From: Candidatus Gastranaerophilales bacterium
GTDB taxonomy: Bacteria; Cyanobacteriota; Vampirovibrionia; Gastranaerophilales; Gastranaerophilaceae
Direction: 5' to 3'
NCBI GenBank assembly: GCA_944323935.1
Contig: CALUUJ010000006.1
Coordinates: forward strand, 1 to 64,000
DNA: 64,000 nucleotides
Under the pieces are notes generated by a model. It was not told the DNA's origin, searched no databases, and was given only the letters and a program-made list of their open reading frames with translations. Positions 8,233 through 16,852 of this stretch are shown here, one piece after another; position 1 is the stretch's first letter; the number at the start of each line of letters is the position of its first letter. Both the position numbers and the translations under genes were made by a program.

Positions 8233-9474
8233 ATGCAGATAAGTACTTATGATGAATTAGATAAAAATTTCTTTTCTAAGATAGAGTTTGAAAGTATATC
8301 TTCTGTTAATGACATTATTAATGCAGTCAGAAAAGATGGTGATAATGCTGTTAGAAAATATGCTAAAAAATTTGGTGATGGAGATTTATCTGCATTTAAA
8401 TTGACTGAGGATGAGATAAAAGAAGCAATAAAGCAAGTAGATGAAAAAACTATTGAGACAATAAAGTTTGCGGTAAAAAATGTAAAGGAATTTGCAAAGG
8501 CTCAGTTATCAAGTTTAAAAGAATTGGAAGTTGAAGTTAACGGAAATATTCTTGGACATAAGATTATCCCTATAGAGTCTGTTGGTTGTTATATCCCTGG
8601 CGGAAATTATCCACTTCCTAGTAGTGCAATAATGACTGTAGTTCCTGCGAAAGTTGCAGGGGTAAAAAGAGTTGTTGCAATGTCACCTAAAATACAACCT
8701 GTAACAGTTGCTGCGGCATATTATGCAGGTGCCGATGAAATATACAGAATTGGTGGAGTCCAAGCAATAGCAGCAATGGCTTATGGAACGGAATCTATTC
8801 AAAAAGTAAACAAGATAGTAGGGCCGGGTAATAAATTTGTAACATCAGCAAAAAAACAAGTTTATGGAGAATGCGGTATAGACTTTTTGGCAGGGCCATC
8901 TGAAGTTCTAATTATTGCAGATGAAACTGCAAAACCCGAGTTTGTTGCTGCTGATATTCTTGCTCAATGTGAACATGATAAAGATGCTCGCGCATTTTTA
9001 ATATGTTTTTCTAAAGAATTTGCTCAAAAGGTTGATGAAAAGGCTAAAGAATATCTAAAAAATCTTCAAACACGCGAAATCGCTGAACAATCTTATAATA
9101 AATCATTTGCCGTTGTTGTGAGATATTTAGATGAAGCTGTTGCTTTATCTAATAAAAAAGCACCTGAACATTTGGAATTATGTTTGGAAAATGCAGAAAA
9201 TCTTATTAATAAATTTAATAATTACGGTTCATTATTTATTGGTAATTATAGTGCAGAAGTTTTTGGTGATTATGTATCAGGGACTAATCATACTTTGCCT
9301 ACAAATCAAGTCGCAAAGTATTCGGGTGGTTTAAGTGTTTTTGACTATATAAAAATCCAGACTTATCAAATAATAAGAGAAAAGTCTATTAAAGAAACGG
9401 CTTTAAATGCGTCTTATCTTGCAGAAAAGGAAGGGCTCTTTGCACATAAATTGGCAGCTGATGTGAGAATTTAA
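8233..9474 (+). CDS. hisD: Histidinol dehydrogenase
   Basis: Zinc enzyme that oxidises histidinol to histidine with NAD+ in two steps, the last step of the pathway. Recognised by GCYIPGGNYPLPSS, VVAMSPK, the QAIAAMAYGT segment, GPGNKFVTSAKK, DFLAGPSEVLI and the zinc/catalytic regions AADILAQCEHD, APEHLEL and SGTNHTLPT. At 413 residues it is close to family length. AGGATG lies just upstream of the start codon. It is probably co-transcribed with the hisAIE fusion; the other histidine genes are not in the window. Confidence 0.96.
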   Translation: MQISTYDELDKNFFSKIEFESISSVNDIINAVRKDGDNAVRKYAKKFGDGDLSAFKLTEDEIKEAIKQVDEKTIETIKFAVKNVKEFAKAQLSSLKELEVEVNGNILGHKIIPIESVGCYIPGGNYPLPSSAIMTVVPAKVAGVKRVVAMSPKIQPVTVAAAYYAGADEIYRIGGVQAIAAMAYGTESIQKVNKIVGPGNKFVTSAKKQVYGECGIDFLAGPSEVLIIADETAKPEFVAADILAQCEHDKDARAFLICFSKEFAQKVDEKAKEYLKNLQTREIAEQSYNKSFAVVVRYLDEAVALSNKKAPEHLELCLENAENLINKFNNYGSLFIGNYSAEVFGDYVSGTNHTLPTNQVAKYSGGLSVFDYIKIQTYQIIREKSIKETALNASYLAEKEGLFAHKLAADVRI

Positions 9475-9949
9475 ATTTTTACTTTTTTTCGGCAAAAAAT
9501 TACACTGATATAGTATGATATTAAATTTATGCAAATTGCAAGAGTCGCTTTGTGTCGCAAGAGAAAAATTATAGAACTTGCAGGAAAAATTGGGGATGTG
9601 ATGGAGTATGAAAAAATCTGGTGAAATTTGTTTTTGACTTCCGTAATATAGAGATATATAGGACAAATTATGGAAATTACTCGACAAATCAAAAAGAGGT
9701 AAATAAAAATACTTATAAGTTTTTATATTTACTGAAAAAGCTGTAACTTTAAATTTAATTATTTCATTGATATTTGTACAAAGTCTGTATAATATACTCG
9801 TGTATAGGATTGTGAAATTAATACGATTCTTTCCTTATGTGCTCTTGATATTGGAAAAGAGTCCGACTATGTTACAAAAATGGTGTTATTAAAATTTATA
9901 AAAAAAGAGGAAAGCATAACGTTCCCCTTTTTTGTTAATACTAAAATTC
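9475..9949. other. Intergenic region after hisD with an orphan promoter
   Basis: 475 bases without a convincing gene. A 31-codon ORF (ATG at 9529) has no ribosome site and is not called. TTGATA (9767-9772) and TATAAT (9788-9793, 15-base spacing) form a plausible plus-strand promoter pointing at about 100 bases of non-coding sequence with a CTCTT/AAGAG hairpin. A small RNA is possible, but no good plus-strand terminator is seen. Confidence 0.3.
9898..9927 (-). terminator. Terminator of the downstream minus-strand gene
   Basis: Read on the minus strand, GGGGAA pairs with TTCCTC (one G-U) around CGTTATGCT, followed by a T-run. The sequence closely resembles the adhE terminator. Confidence 0.6.
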
Positions 9950-10414
9950 TTAAGCTCCTATTTTTTCTTTTAAAATTTCTTCTAGACTTGTTCTTGCATC
10001 CATTCTTTCTTGTATATCAGATAATTGTTTCTCTATATTAAATCGGATTGCTTTTTTACTTTTATTAGTAGAAACACCTTTCATGATTTCATCATATACA
10101 ATAAAAGAATTCAGTTGCATATATGTTTTAATATCTTTAGCTTTTTTATTTGATTTTAGTAAGTTTTCACTTTTGCCTAAAGTGTATTTTAATATTGAAT
10201 CGACAATAAATTTATTTTGGCGGAATGATTGCTTTTCGCTTCCATTAATTAAAGTGTTTAATAGGACTTTAAAGTGTGTTTGAATTGTATTGGTCAGTCC
10301 TTTTCTTTGAATCCATGGAATAGATTTAGATAAATGACTGCTGCATTCATTTACTCTTGTTTCAGCGTATTTTACAAGTAAGTACTTTTTGATGTTTTCT
10401 TTTAATTCATTCAT
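9950..10414 (-). CDS. Hypothetical protein
   Basis: A 154-residue, lysine-rich soluble protein that I do not recognise. It looks mostly alpha-helical, with no signal peptide, membrane segment or cysteine motif. The N-terminal MNELKENIKKYLL and the C-terminal SLEEILKEKIGA suggest amphipathic helices. It stands alone on the minus strand with its own terminator. Codon use resembles the neighbours. The reality of the gene is supported by length and good coding character only. Confidence 0.6.
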   Translation of the reverse strand: MNELKENIKKYLLVKYAETRVNECSSHLSKSIPWIQRKGLTNTIQTHFKVLLNTLINGSEKQSFRQNKFIVDSILKYTLGKSENLLKSNKKAKDIKTYMQLNSFIVYDEIMKGVSTNKSKKAIRFNIEKQLSDIQERMDARTSLEEILKEKIGA

Positions 10415-10586
10415 TACTAGTGTATCCTTTTCTCACTCTCATCCTCGTCAAATAAAGACGTTTAGCTTAATTCCTGTTTATAAAAGTCTTTTAAACTCTT
10501 ATATCTAAAAATCTTTCTCAACTATATCTGTTTTATATCATAAAACTCATTTTTATCCCTACTCCATATGGATGGAAATTTAAAAA

Positions 10587-10952
10587 TTAATTGAATAAAT
10601 TGGCTAGAGAATCAAGAAAACTAGTGATATATTTTTTGGGTTCATTTATTGTAATAGTTTTTCCTTCAACGATATATGGAAGAGTTGTTTCTGTGTACTC
10701 CATAACAATTTTATTTGGCGTTCTTAATTGTACTTTTTTGCTTAAATCAAATCCTAGTATGTTTGAATTGATTTTATTTGGTTTTAAACTGCTTATTTTT
10801 ATTTCTATTTTATCTTTGTCAATGCCTATTCGTTTTCCTTGTTTAATTAATTCTGTTTTTTCTTCTGCACTTAACAATTCTTCTGGAGCTTCTATTATTG
10901 TCTGAGCTTTAAACGTAGGATATAGCGTTTGTTTGTAGTTTCTTATGTTCAT
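10587..10952 (-). CDS. Hypothetical protein
   Basis: A 121-residue protein of unknown function. It begins MNIRNYKQTLYPTFKAQ, continues with a charged helix (SAEEKTELIKQGKRIGI) and then beta-like segments rich in Ile/Thr. The early aromatic-Lys stretch (PTFKA) loosely resembles N-terminal stretches in the GH77-like protein (TLFGRAL) and the 662-residue repeat protein (ASFKGA). It is transcribed away from the DUF4145-like gene, from which it is separated by 75 bases. No membrane segment. Confidence 0.55.
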   Translation of the reverse strand: MNIRNYKQTLYPTFKAQTIIEAPEELLSAEEKTELIKQGKRIGIDKDKIEIKISSLKPNKINSNILGFDLSKKVQLRTPNKIVMEYTETTLPYIVEGKTITINEPKKYITSFLDSLANLFN

Positions 10953-11027
10953 ACTTAATTCTTTCTCTTATTTCTTTTAATGTATGAATATAAATTTTTT
11001 TGTTATTATTTTTTATAAGGGTTAAGT

Positions 11028-11702
11028 ATGGTTACAAATTTTCAGTTTTTAAAAAAAGTAAATAAGAATCTATTTGAAATTATCTCTGAAGCGGAACAAT
11101 TATATAGAGATGAATATTTTGAACAGTGTATGACTCAAACCAGACGTTTTGGAGAACAAATTTGTAAGGAAATGCTTATTGAAAATAATAAGCAAACAGG
11201 ATCTTTTGATGAAATGTTAGCGACATTGAAAGATAATTCTTCGGGAAGTGTTCAAGAGAAAGAATTTATTGATGATTTGTATTTCCTTAAAAAAAACGGA
11301 AATCAATCTGTTCATTCGGGTAAAGTAAAAAAAGATGCAATGACTGCACTCGAATGTTTAAAACGTTCATTTGAAATCGCAATAAATTATAGTGTATATA
11401 ATTTGGGTGCTTCAGCAAATATTTTAAAACTTAACTATGATGTTGAACTGCTTATTACTGAGAAAAAATCAAAACCATCTTTAAAAGAAAAATATGAAGC
11501 TGAAAAAAAGAGGCAGTCAGACTATAAATTTGATAAAACTTCAAAAAGAAAAGATGATAATAACAATAAATTCGAAAAAAGTGTTCAAAAAAAAGAGATT
11601 AAACTTTCTTTATTCTGGAAAATAATAGGTATTTTATCTTGTATTTCTATTTTTATTATTATTTTTGTATCTATAGCTGTTCTTATAAACTCAAAACCCT
11701 AA
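11028..11702 (+). CDS. DUF4145-like protein with a C-terminal membrane anchor
   Basis: The first ~140 residues form a helical domain like DUF4145/HEPN proteins: an N-terminal FxQCMTQTRRFGEQICKEML helix and the later LKKNGNQSVHSGKV, where the N-x-x-H pattern is typical. A lysine-rich linker (about 145-190) leads to one strong transmembrane helix (about 197-222) and a short tail, so the domain should face the cytoplasm. DUF4145 also occurs on type I restriction subunits and anti-phage proteins, but no partner gene is adjacent, so a defence role is only a possibility. Its stop codon lies inside the terminator stem. Confidence 0.65.
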   Translation: MVTNFQFLKKVNKNLFEIISEAEQLYRDEYFEQCMTQTRRFGEQICKEMLIENNKQTGSFDEMLATLKDNSSGSVQEKEFIDDLYFLKKNGNQSVHSGKVKKDAMTALECLKRSFEIAINYSVYNLGASANILKLNYDVELLITEKKSKPSLKEKYEAEKKRQSDYKFDKTSKRKDDNNNKFEKSVQKKEIKLSLFWKIIGILSCISIFIIIFVSIAVLINSKP

Positions 11703-11728
11703 GCAAATATACTTAGGGTTAGTTTTTT
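11695..11728 (+). terminator. Terminator overlapping the stop codon of the DUF4145-like gene
   Basis: AACCCTAAG pairs with CTTAGGGTT around an 8-base loop, then AGTTTTTT. Confidence 0.7.
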
Positions 11729-11741
11729 ATGAGATAGATTC

Positions 11742-12167
11742 TTAATTTTCTTTTTCGTCAGAATCTTCATAGTGTGGTGAGTCTGTTTTAATTATATCCA
11801 AATCAAATTTTTTCCATTCTTTAAATCCGCCTCTTAATGTAATTGCAGGATAGTGTTTATCAACCAGTGCTAAAGCTGTATTATATGCTCTTGGGCAAGA
11901 GTCTGAATATGTATAAATTACTGTGATTTTATCTTTTTCAAGCATTTCTATATGATTTTGGATTTCTTTATATGGAATATGAACGGCATAAGGAATATGT
12001 CCTTTTATATAGTCATCATATTCTCTTACATCAACTATATTAATAGAGTTTGTTTTATTTATTATTATGTCGTCAAGAGTGAATGGTCCAATTGTGTAAG
12101 AAATTATATCTTCAAAGAATTTCTTTGCTCTTGATAAATCTTTTGTTATTTCGCCGTGTGAAAACAT
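11742..12167 (-). CDS. Rhodanese-like domain protein
   Basis: A single rhodanese fold of about 140 residues: NIVDVREYDDYIKGHIPYAVHIP is the classic DVRE...GHIPGA block, and a C-terminal LRGGFKEWKKF matches GG..W. The active-site loop is odd: where the family has YC-x-x-G-x-R it reads TYSDSCPRAYNTA, with Thr at the usual cysteine position and a Cys four residues later. Sulfurtransferase activity is therefore uncertain. I start at 12167 (MFSHGEI), because AAAGGA lies six bases upstream of that ATG; the upstream in-frame ATG at 12188 has no such site. Confidence 0.75.
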   Translation of the reverse strand: MFSHGEITKDLSRAKKFFEDIISYTIGPFTLDDIIINKTNSINIVDVREYDDYIKGHIPYAVHIPYKEIQNHIEMLEKDKITVIYTYSDSCPRAYNTALALVDKHYPAITLRGGFKEWKKFDLDIIKTDSPHYEDSDEKEN

Positions 12168-12290
12168 ATAAATTCCTTTCATAAACATTACTATGGTAAT
12201 TTATTACGAACGATTAATTTCTAAAATGCCCTGGTTAACTATATTTGGGGATAATAAAAAAACTTAATGTAAAAAAGTTTTGTTTTTAAA

Positions 12291-12319
12291 TTGACTTTAA
12301 GTATTATTGGTCAGATAAT
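12291..12319 (+). promoter_or_regulatory. Promoter of the pyrimidine operon
   Basis: TTGACT (12291-12296), exactly 17 bases, GATAAT (12314-12319). The spacer and -10 box lie inside a 10-bp inverted repeat. Confidence 0.65.
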
Positions 12320-12324
12320 ACTTA
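12298..12324. promoter_or_regulatory. Operator-like palindrome over the pyr promoter
   Basis: TAAGTATTAT (12298-12307) and its perfect complement ATAATACTTA (12315-12324) are separated by 7 bases (TGGTCAG). The right arm covers the -10 box, the expected position for a repressor site. The cognate regulator is not identifiable here. Confidence 0.5.
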
Positions 12325-12341
12325 GAAATAAGGTAAAAGAC

Positions 12342-12371
12342 ATGAAACATTATTTGATAAAAAATGAATAA
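12342..12371 (+). CDS. Possible 9-residue leader peptide of the pyr operon
   Basis: ATG at 12342 opens the reading frame MKHYLIKNE, ending in TAA seven bases before the attenuator stem. AAGG lies 8 bases upstream. Its position between promoter and terminator resembles leader peptides used in translation-coupled attenuation, but such a short ORF can arise by chance. Confidence 0.3.
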   Translation: MKHYLIKNE

Positions 12372-12377
12372 ATATAG

Positions 12378-12412
12378 AAAAAAGAAAAACTGTCTGTTTT
12401 TCTTTTTTTTTT
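12378..12412 (+). terminator. Candidate transcription attenuator in the pyr leader
   Basis: AAAAAAGAAAAAC pairs with GTTTTTCTTTTTT (13 bp) around TGTCT and runs into more T residues. It lies after the promoter and before pyrK with no intervening gene, so it can only stop pyr transcripts early. The stem is mostly A-T, so its strength is uncertain. Confidence 0.5.
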
Positions 12413-12435
12413 GAAAAATAGCAAGAAAGAACAAT

Positions 12436-13185
12436 ATGAAAAAAATACATAAAGCAAAGGTTTATAAAATAGAAAAGGTAAGTTCAAGTTCTTATTTTAT
12501 TGAAATTGAATGTGAAAGACCTGTTTTTGTTGAAGCAGGTCAATTTATATCAATTTATTGTAACGGTTTAACTTTGAGAAGACCATTTAGTGTTTATTCA
12601 AATAATGATGGAAGAATTGGTATTCTATTTAAAGAAAGAGGCAAAGGTACAAAGTATATAAAGTCGTTAAAAGTTGGTGATGATATAGATATTGCAGGTC
12701 CTTTCGGTAATTCATTTGATATAAAAAATAAAAAAACATTGTTGGTTGGAGCAGGTATTGGAGCCGCTCCGATTTCTTATTTAAAGACGAAATTGGACAA
12801 TAAAAATATAGAAAATTGTTTTATCGCAGGTTTTTTAAATAAAGATGAAATACCCCAAGGTATGTTAATAGATAAAATATGTACTGATGATGGTTCTTTT
12901 GGTGAAAAAGGCAGTGTTTTAAATTATATAGGTGTAATTATCAATGAATATAAACCTGAAGTCATATATGCGTGCGGTCCTCATATAGTATTGAAAATAA
13001 TTTCGGAATTGGGTGAAAAATACGGAATTGAAACTCAAGTAGCAATGGAAAAAGTTATGGCTTGCGGTATCGGTGTATGTAGAGGTTGTGTTATTGATAT
13101 TAAAAAGAACGGTAAAATTATAAATGCTACTGTTTGCAAAGACGGTCCTGTATTTAAAGGAGAAGAGGTAGTATGGGAAAATTAA
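12436..13185 (+). CDS. pyrK: Dihydroorotate dehydrogenase electron transfer subunit PyrK
   Basis: Passes electrons from dihydroorotate to NAD+ through FAD and a [2Fe-2S] cluster, as partner of a class 1B PyrD. The N-terminal ferredoxin-reductase barrel has the FAD motif LRRPFSVY; the NAD domain begins LLVGAGIGAAPI; the C-terminal cluster is CGIGVCRGC plus a later Cys in ATVCKDGP. At 249 residues it is normal length. It is the first gene of the operon and overlaps pyrD by 13 bases. Use of NAD+ as acceptor fits an anaerobe without quinone-linked PyrD. Confidence 0.95.
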   Translation: MKKIHKAKVYKIEKVSSSSYFIEIECERPVFVEAGQFISIYCNGLTLRRPFSVYSNNDGRIGILFKERGKGTKYIKSLKVGDDIDIAGPFGNSFDIKNKKTLLVGAGIGAAPISYLKTKLDNKNIENCFIAGFLNKDEIPQGMLIDKICTDDGSFGEKGSVLNYIGVIINEYKPEVIYACGPHIVLKIISELGEKYGIETQVAMEKVMACGIGVCRGCVIDIKKNGKIINATVCKDGPVFKGEEVVWEN

Positions 13186-14087
13186 GCGTAAATTTTAATG
13201 GCTTTGAACTGAAAAATCCTATTCTGACCGCATCCGGTACATATGGTTATGCAAATGAATTTGATGAATTTATAGATGTTTCGAAGTTAGGTGCTATTGT
13301 AACTAAGGCTATTTCTTTGTATCCTCGTGCAGGAAATAAACATATCAGAATTACAGAAACTGAAGCAGGCATGATAAATTCCATAGGGCTTGAAAATGTC
13401 GGGATTGAAAAATTTATAGAAACTAAAATTCCAGAACTTAAACAAAATAATATTAACTATATTATGAATGTAGCAGGTTCTACCATTGATGAATATGTAC
13501 AAGTTGCAAAAAAATGTGAAAATGAAAAAATTAAAGCGATTGAACTAAATGTATCTTGTCCTAATGTAAAATCAGGCTGCTTAGAGTTCGGAACAGATGA
13601 AAATTCCTTATATGAACTTGTTAGTTCTGTAAGATCTGTTTATAGTGGATTTTTAATAATAAAATTGACTCCGAATGTTACTTCTATAGAAAAATTAGGA
13701 ATCGCAGCTGAAAAAGCCGGTGCAAACGCAGTAAGTGCAATAAATACATTGAAGGGTACTTCAATAAAATTGGAATTGATAAATGGGAAATATAAAAAAA
13801 CAATAGTTCAAGGCGGATATTCCGGTAAAGGGATTAAACCTGTTGCAATTAATGCAGTTTCTCGTTTATATAAAGTGATTAATATCCCGATAATCGGGAT
13901 AGGCGGAATAGAAACATTGGATGATGTTCTTGAATTTTTTGCTGCAGGCGCTGAAGCAGTTCAAATCGGTACATCCAATTTTACACATCCTGATACAGCA
14001 GAAAGACTTGTTGAAGAACTGGATGAATATATAAATAAAAACGGATTTAAAAGTTTAGATGAATTAAAGAAAGAATTGAGGGCATAA
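13173..14087 (+). CDS. pyrD: Dihydroorotate dehydrogenase, class 1B catalytic subunit
   Basis: FMN enzyme oxidising dihydroorotate to orotate. The N-terminal LKNPILTASGTYGY, VTKAISLYPRAGN, the catalytic-cysteine segment NVSCPNVKSG (Cys129), KLTPNVTSI, NTLKGTS and the FMN phosphate loop GIGGIETLDDV are all present. At 304 residues it is the usual size. Overlap with pyrK indicates the two are made in equal amounts for the heterotetramer. pyrE starts within its stop codon. Confidence 0.96.
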   Translation: MGKLSVNFNGFELKNPILTASGTYGYANEFDEFIDVSKLGAIVTKAISLYPRAGNKHIRITETEAGMINSIGLENVGIEKFIETKIPELKQNNINYIMNVAGSTIDEYVQVAKKCENEKIKAIELNVSCPNVKSGCLEFGTDENSLYELVSSVRSVYSGFLIIKLTPNVTSIEKLGIAAEKAGANAVSAINTLKGTSIKLELINGKYKKTIVQGGYSGKGIKPVAINAVSRLYKVINIPIIGIGGIETLDDVLEFFAAGAEAVQIGTSNFTHPDTAERLVEELDEYINKNGFKSLDELKKELRA

Positions 14088-14665
14088 TGACAAATGAAGT
14101 TTTAAATTTATTAGAGCAGGCGGAAGGTGTTTTACATGGACATTTTTGCCTTACATCAGGTTTGCATTCAGATATTTATTTTCAATGTGCAAAGTTGTAT
14201 CAATATCCTGAAATAACTTCAGAGTTAGGGAAAAGACTTGCTGAAAAACTCTCTGATATTGAATTCGACACTATAGTTGCTCCCGCTATAGGTGCTGTAA
14301 TTATAGGTTATGAAACTGCAAAAAATGCGAAAAAACGTAATCTCTTTGTTGAAAGAAAAGACGGAGTAATGCAATTAAGAAGAGGTTATACTTTAAAGAA
14401 AGGCGAAAAAGTTGTAATTATAGAAGATGTAATCACAACAGCCAGAACTATAAAAGAAACAATGGAAGCTATTAAAGAATATGAACCTGAAGTTGTTGCA
14501 GTTGGATGTATTGTTGACAGAACAAAAGGAAAAACAGAGTATAATATTAAGTCATTATTGCAAATAGATCCTGTTGTATATGATCCTAATGATTGTCCTT
14601 TATGCAAAGAAGGTATAGAACTTGTTAAACCGGGAAGCAGAACAGAAGTAAAGGCAAATGCATAA
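14087..14665 (+). CDS. pyrE: Orotate phosphoribosyltransferase
   Basis: Couples orotate to PRPP giving OMP. The ERKDG segment and the PRPP motif VVIIEDVITTARTI are clear; the latter has AR where GG or GK is usual. FDTIVAPAIGAVIIGYE precedes it. Length 192 is normal; the C-terminal CPLCKEG with two cysteines is seen in many anaerobe PyrE proteins. It starts at the last base of the pyrD stop and ends at the first base of pyrB, so translation is coupled throughout. Confidence 0.94.
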   Translation: MTNEVLNLLEQAEGVLHGHFCLTSGLHSDIYFQCAKLYQYPEITSELGKRLAEKLSDIEFDTIVAPAIGAVIIGYETAKNAKKRNLFVERKDGVMQLRRGYTLKKGEKVVIIEDVITTARTIKETMEAIKEYEPEVVAVGCIVDRTKGKTEYNIKSLLQIDPVVYDPNDCPLCKEGIELVKPGSRTEVKANA

Positions 14666-15582
14666 TGAAACATTTAATTGATATTAAAAGCATTTCTAAA
14701 GAAGAAATAGAAAATATCATAAATTTAGCAAAAGAATTTAAAACAGGAAGAAAAAAGTCTGATGTTGAAAAAAAGACTCTTTCTTTAATGTTTTACGAAA
14801 ATTCAACAAGAACACGCTGTAGTTTTGAGATAGCCGCTCAAAAACTTGGTATGAATATAATAAATTTTGATGCTAATCATTCATCACTTTCAAAGGGTGA
14901 AAGTCTAAAAGATACAATCGAAAATTTATACTTTTTAGGGGTAGATGCTGTTGTTATAAGACATTCTTTATCTGGAATAATTAATAACGTAATGAGATTG
15001 GTTAAGTATCCAATTCATTTTGTAAATGGTGGAGATGGAACTCATGCTCATCCTTCTCAAGCATTGCTTGATTATTATACAATGCTTGAAAAAATAGGTA
15101 GTGTAGAAGGTAAAAGAATAACAATAGTTGGTGATGTTTCTCATTCCAGAGTTGCAAAATCAAATATAAGTTTGCTTTCTAAATTTGGTGCTGATATTCA
15201 TTTATGTGCTCCTACATATTTACAGTTTGAAAATGAACAGGCTTTTAATATTCATTATCATAACGAAGTAAAAGAAGCCATTGCTGGTTCAAATGTAGTA
15301 ATGGTTCTAAGAGTTCAAAATGAAAGACATGAGAAAGAAGGTTATCCTGATTCTTCCGAATACAAAAGATTGTATGAAATAGATACTGAATTATTAAAAA
15401 AATATGCAGCAAAAGATGTTATTTTAATGCACCCCGGACCCGCAAACAGAAATATAGAAGTTTCCTCTGAACTTCTTGATAATCAAGTGGGAAAAACTAT
15501 ATTAGAACAAGCGCAAAATGGTGTATATGTAAGAATGGCAATATTGAATACATTATTGAAAGGGGACAATAATGCTTCTTAA
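14665..15582 (+). CDS. pyrB: Aspartate carbamoyltransferase catalytic subunit
   Basis: Condenses carbamoyl phosphate with aspartate, the committed step of pyrimidine synthesis. The carbamoyl phosphate site STRTRCSFE, the HPSQALLDYYT helix, GDVSHSRVAKSN, LRVQNERH (aspartate loop) and MHPGPANR are diagnostic. At 305 residues it is the standard catalytic chain. No regulatory subunit pyrI is found in the window, so any UTP/CTP feedback would differ from the enterobacterial enzyme. Overlaps pyrC by 11 bases. Confidence 0.96.
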   Translation: MKHLIDIKSISKEEIENIINLAKEFKTGRKKSDVEKKTLSLMFYENSTRTRCSFEIAAQKLGMNIINFDANHSSLSKGESLKDTIENLYFLGVDAVVIRHSLSGIINNVMRLVKYPIHFVNGGDGTHAHPSQALLDYYTMLEKIGSVEGKRITIVGDVSHSRVAKSNISLLSKFGADIHLCAPTYLQFENEQAFNIHYHNEVKEAIAGSNVVMVLRVQNERHEKEGYPDSSEYKRLYEIDTELLKKYAAKDVILMHPGPANRNIEVSSELLDNQVGKTILEQAQNGVYVRMAILNTLLKGDNNAS

Positions 15583-16846
15583 AAATGCAAAAATAATAAA
15601 TCCAAAAACAAATTATGAAGGTACTTCTGATATACGTATAGAAAATGGTATTGTAAAAGAAATAGCTGTTAATATTGTTCCGAATCAGAACGAAGAAATT
15701 ATTGATTTGACGGGGAAAATAATAACTCCGGGGCTTGTTGATATTCATTGTCATCTGCGTGAACCCGGTTTTAACTCAAAAGAAACAATAAAAACAGGAA
15801 TATCTTCTGCTATAAATGGAGGTTATACCGCAATTTGTCCTATGGCAAATACAAATCCGCCTGTCGATAATTCTACAACATTAATGTATACAATAATAAA
15901 AGCAAAAGAGGTATCTGATATTGGCTTCCACCCTATATGTGCTGTTACAAAAGTACTTTCAAACGAGAAGATAGTTAATGTTTCAGAACTTATTTCAAAC
16001 GGTGCAATTGCATTTTCTGATGATGGTAAGCCTGTTGAAAATATGCATTTATTAAAAGAAGCATTGAAATATGTAAATTCTCATAATGCAGTAATTATTT
16101 CGCATTCGGAAGATTCATCATTAGCTAATGGCGGAGTGATAAATGAAGGTAAAGTTTCAACTCGTCTTGGGTTGAAGGGAATACCTGATATTACAGAATC
16201 ATTGGCTGTTGCCAGAGAACTTGAAGTAGTGAGGGCAGTGAACGGAAAATACCATTTTGCACATATATCAACAAAACGCTCTATTGAACTTATCAGACAA
16301 GCAAAAAAAGAAGGATTGAATGTGACAGCAGAAACGGCTCCGCATTATTTTAGTTTGACTGAAGATGATATAGTTGATTATGATGCAAAATACAAAGTTA
16401 ACCCGCCATTAAGAACAAAAGAAGATTTAGAAGCCGTAATAACAGGACTTCAGGATGGAACAATAGATGTAATAGCTACAGATCATGCTCCACATACTGT
16501 TAATGAAAAACAACTTCCTATCCAAATGGCTCCAATGGGGCTTGCAGGGTTTGAAACATCTCTTGGAATTACACTTACTTATCTTGTTCATACAGGAAAA
16601 TTGAGTTTAATGGAGACAATTAAAAAATTAACATATTCGCCTGCTTCTATTTTAAATATTCCGAATCAAGGCTCTATAGAAATCGGAAAAGAAGCGAATA
16701 TGACAGTAATTGATTTAAATGAAGAGTGGGTTGTCGATGCTTCAAAATTTAAATCAAAATGCCGTGTTTCTCCATTTGACGGTTATAAATTAAAAGGTAA
16801 ACCCAAAATGACAATAATAAAAGGTAAAATAATTAATATAGGATAA
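15572..16846 (+). CDS. pyrC: Dihydroorotase
   Basis: Zinc amidohydrolase that cyclises carbamoyl-aspartate to dihydroorotate. The metal motif DIHCHLREPGF, the substrate loop GGYTAICPMANTNPP, ISHSED and HFAHISTKRS (metal ligands), TAETAPHYF and the late ATDHAPHT are all present. At 424 residues it belongs to the longer class I type. The last ~30 residues (DGYKLKGKPKMTIIKGKI) form the usual composite beta-domain. Six bases separate it from the pyrF-carA fusion. Confidence 0.95.
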   Translation: MLLKNAKIINPKTNYEGTSDIRIENGIVKEIAVNIVPNQNEEIIDLTGKIITPGLVDIHCHLREPGFNSKETIKTGISSAINGGYTAICPMANTNPPVDNSTTLMYTIIKAKEVSDIGFHPICAVTKVLSNEKIVNVSELISNGAIAFSDDGKPVENMHLLKEALKYVNSHNAVIISHSEDSSLANGGVINEGKVSTRLGLKGIPDITESLAVARELEVVRAVNGKYHFAHISTKRSIELIRQAKKEGLNVTAETAPHYFSLTEDDIVDYDAKYKVNPPLRTKEDLEAVITGLQDGTIDVIATDHAPHTVNEKQLPIQMAPMGLAGFETSLGITLTYLVHTGKLSLMETIKKLTYSPASILNIPNQGSIEIGKEANMTVIDLNEEWVVDASKFKSKCRVSPFDGYKLKGKPKMTIIKGKIINIG

Positions 16847-16852
16847 ATAAAA

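Noticed and set aside
9529..9624. 31-codon plus-strand ORF after hisD
   Set aside because: No ribosome site and no conserved features; chance ORF more likely.
9403..9692. Minus-strand ORFs after hisD
   Set aside because: They overlap the hisD 3' end and non-coding sequence, with poor composition and no start signals.
9898..9935. Plus-strand terminator of a small RNA
   Set aside because: The stem has an A-C mismatch on the plus strand but pairs (with G-U) on the minus strand, so it belongs to the minus-strand gene.
11028..11702. Anti-phage defence gene based on DUF4145
   Set aside because: No nuclease, toxin or restriction partner is adjacent; the domain alone is not enough.
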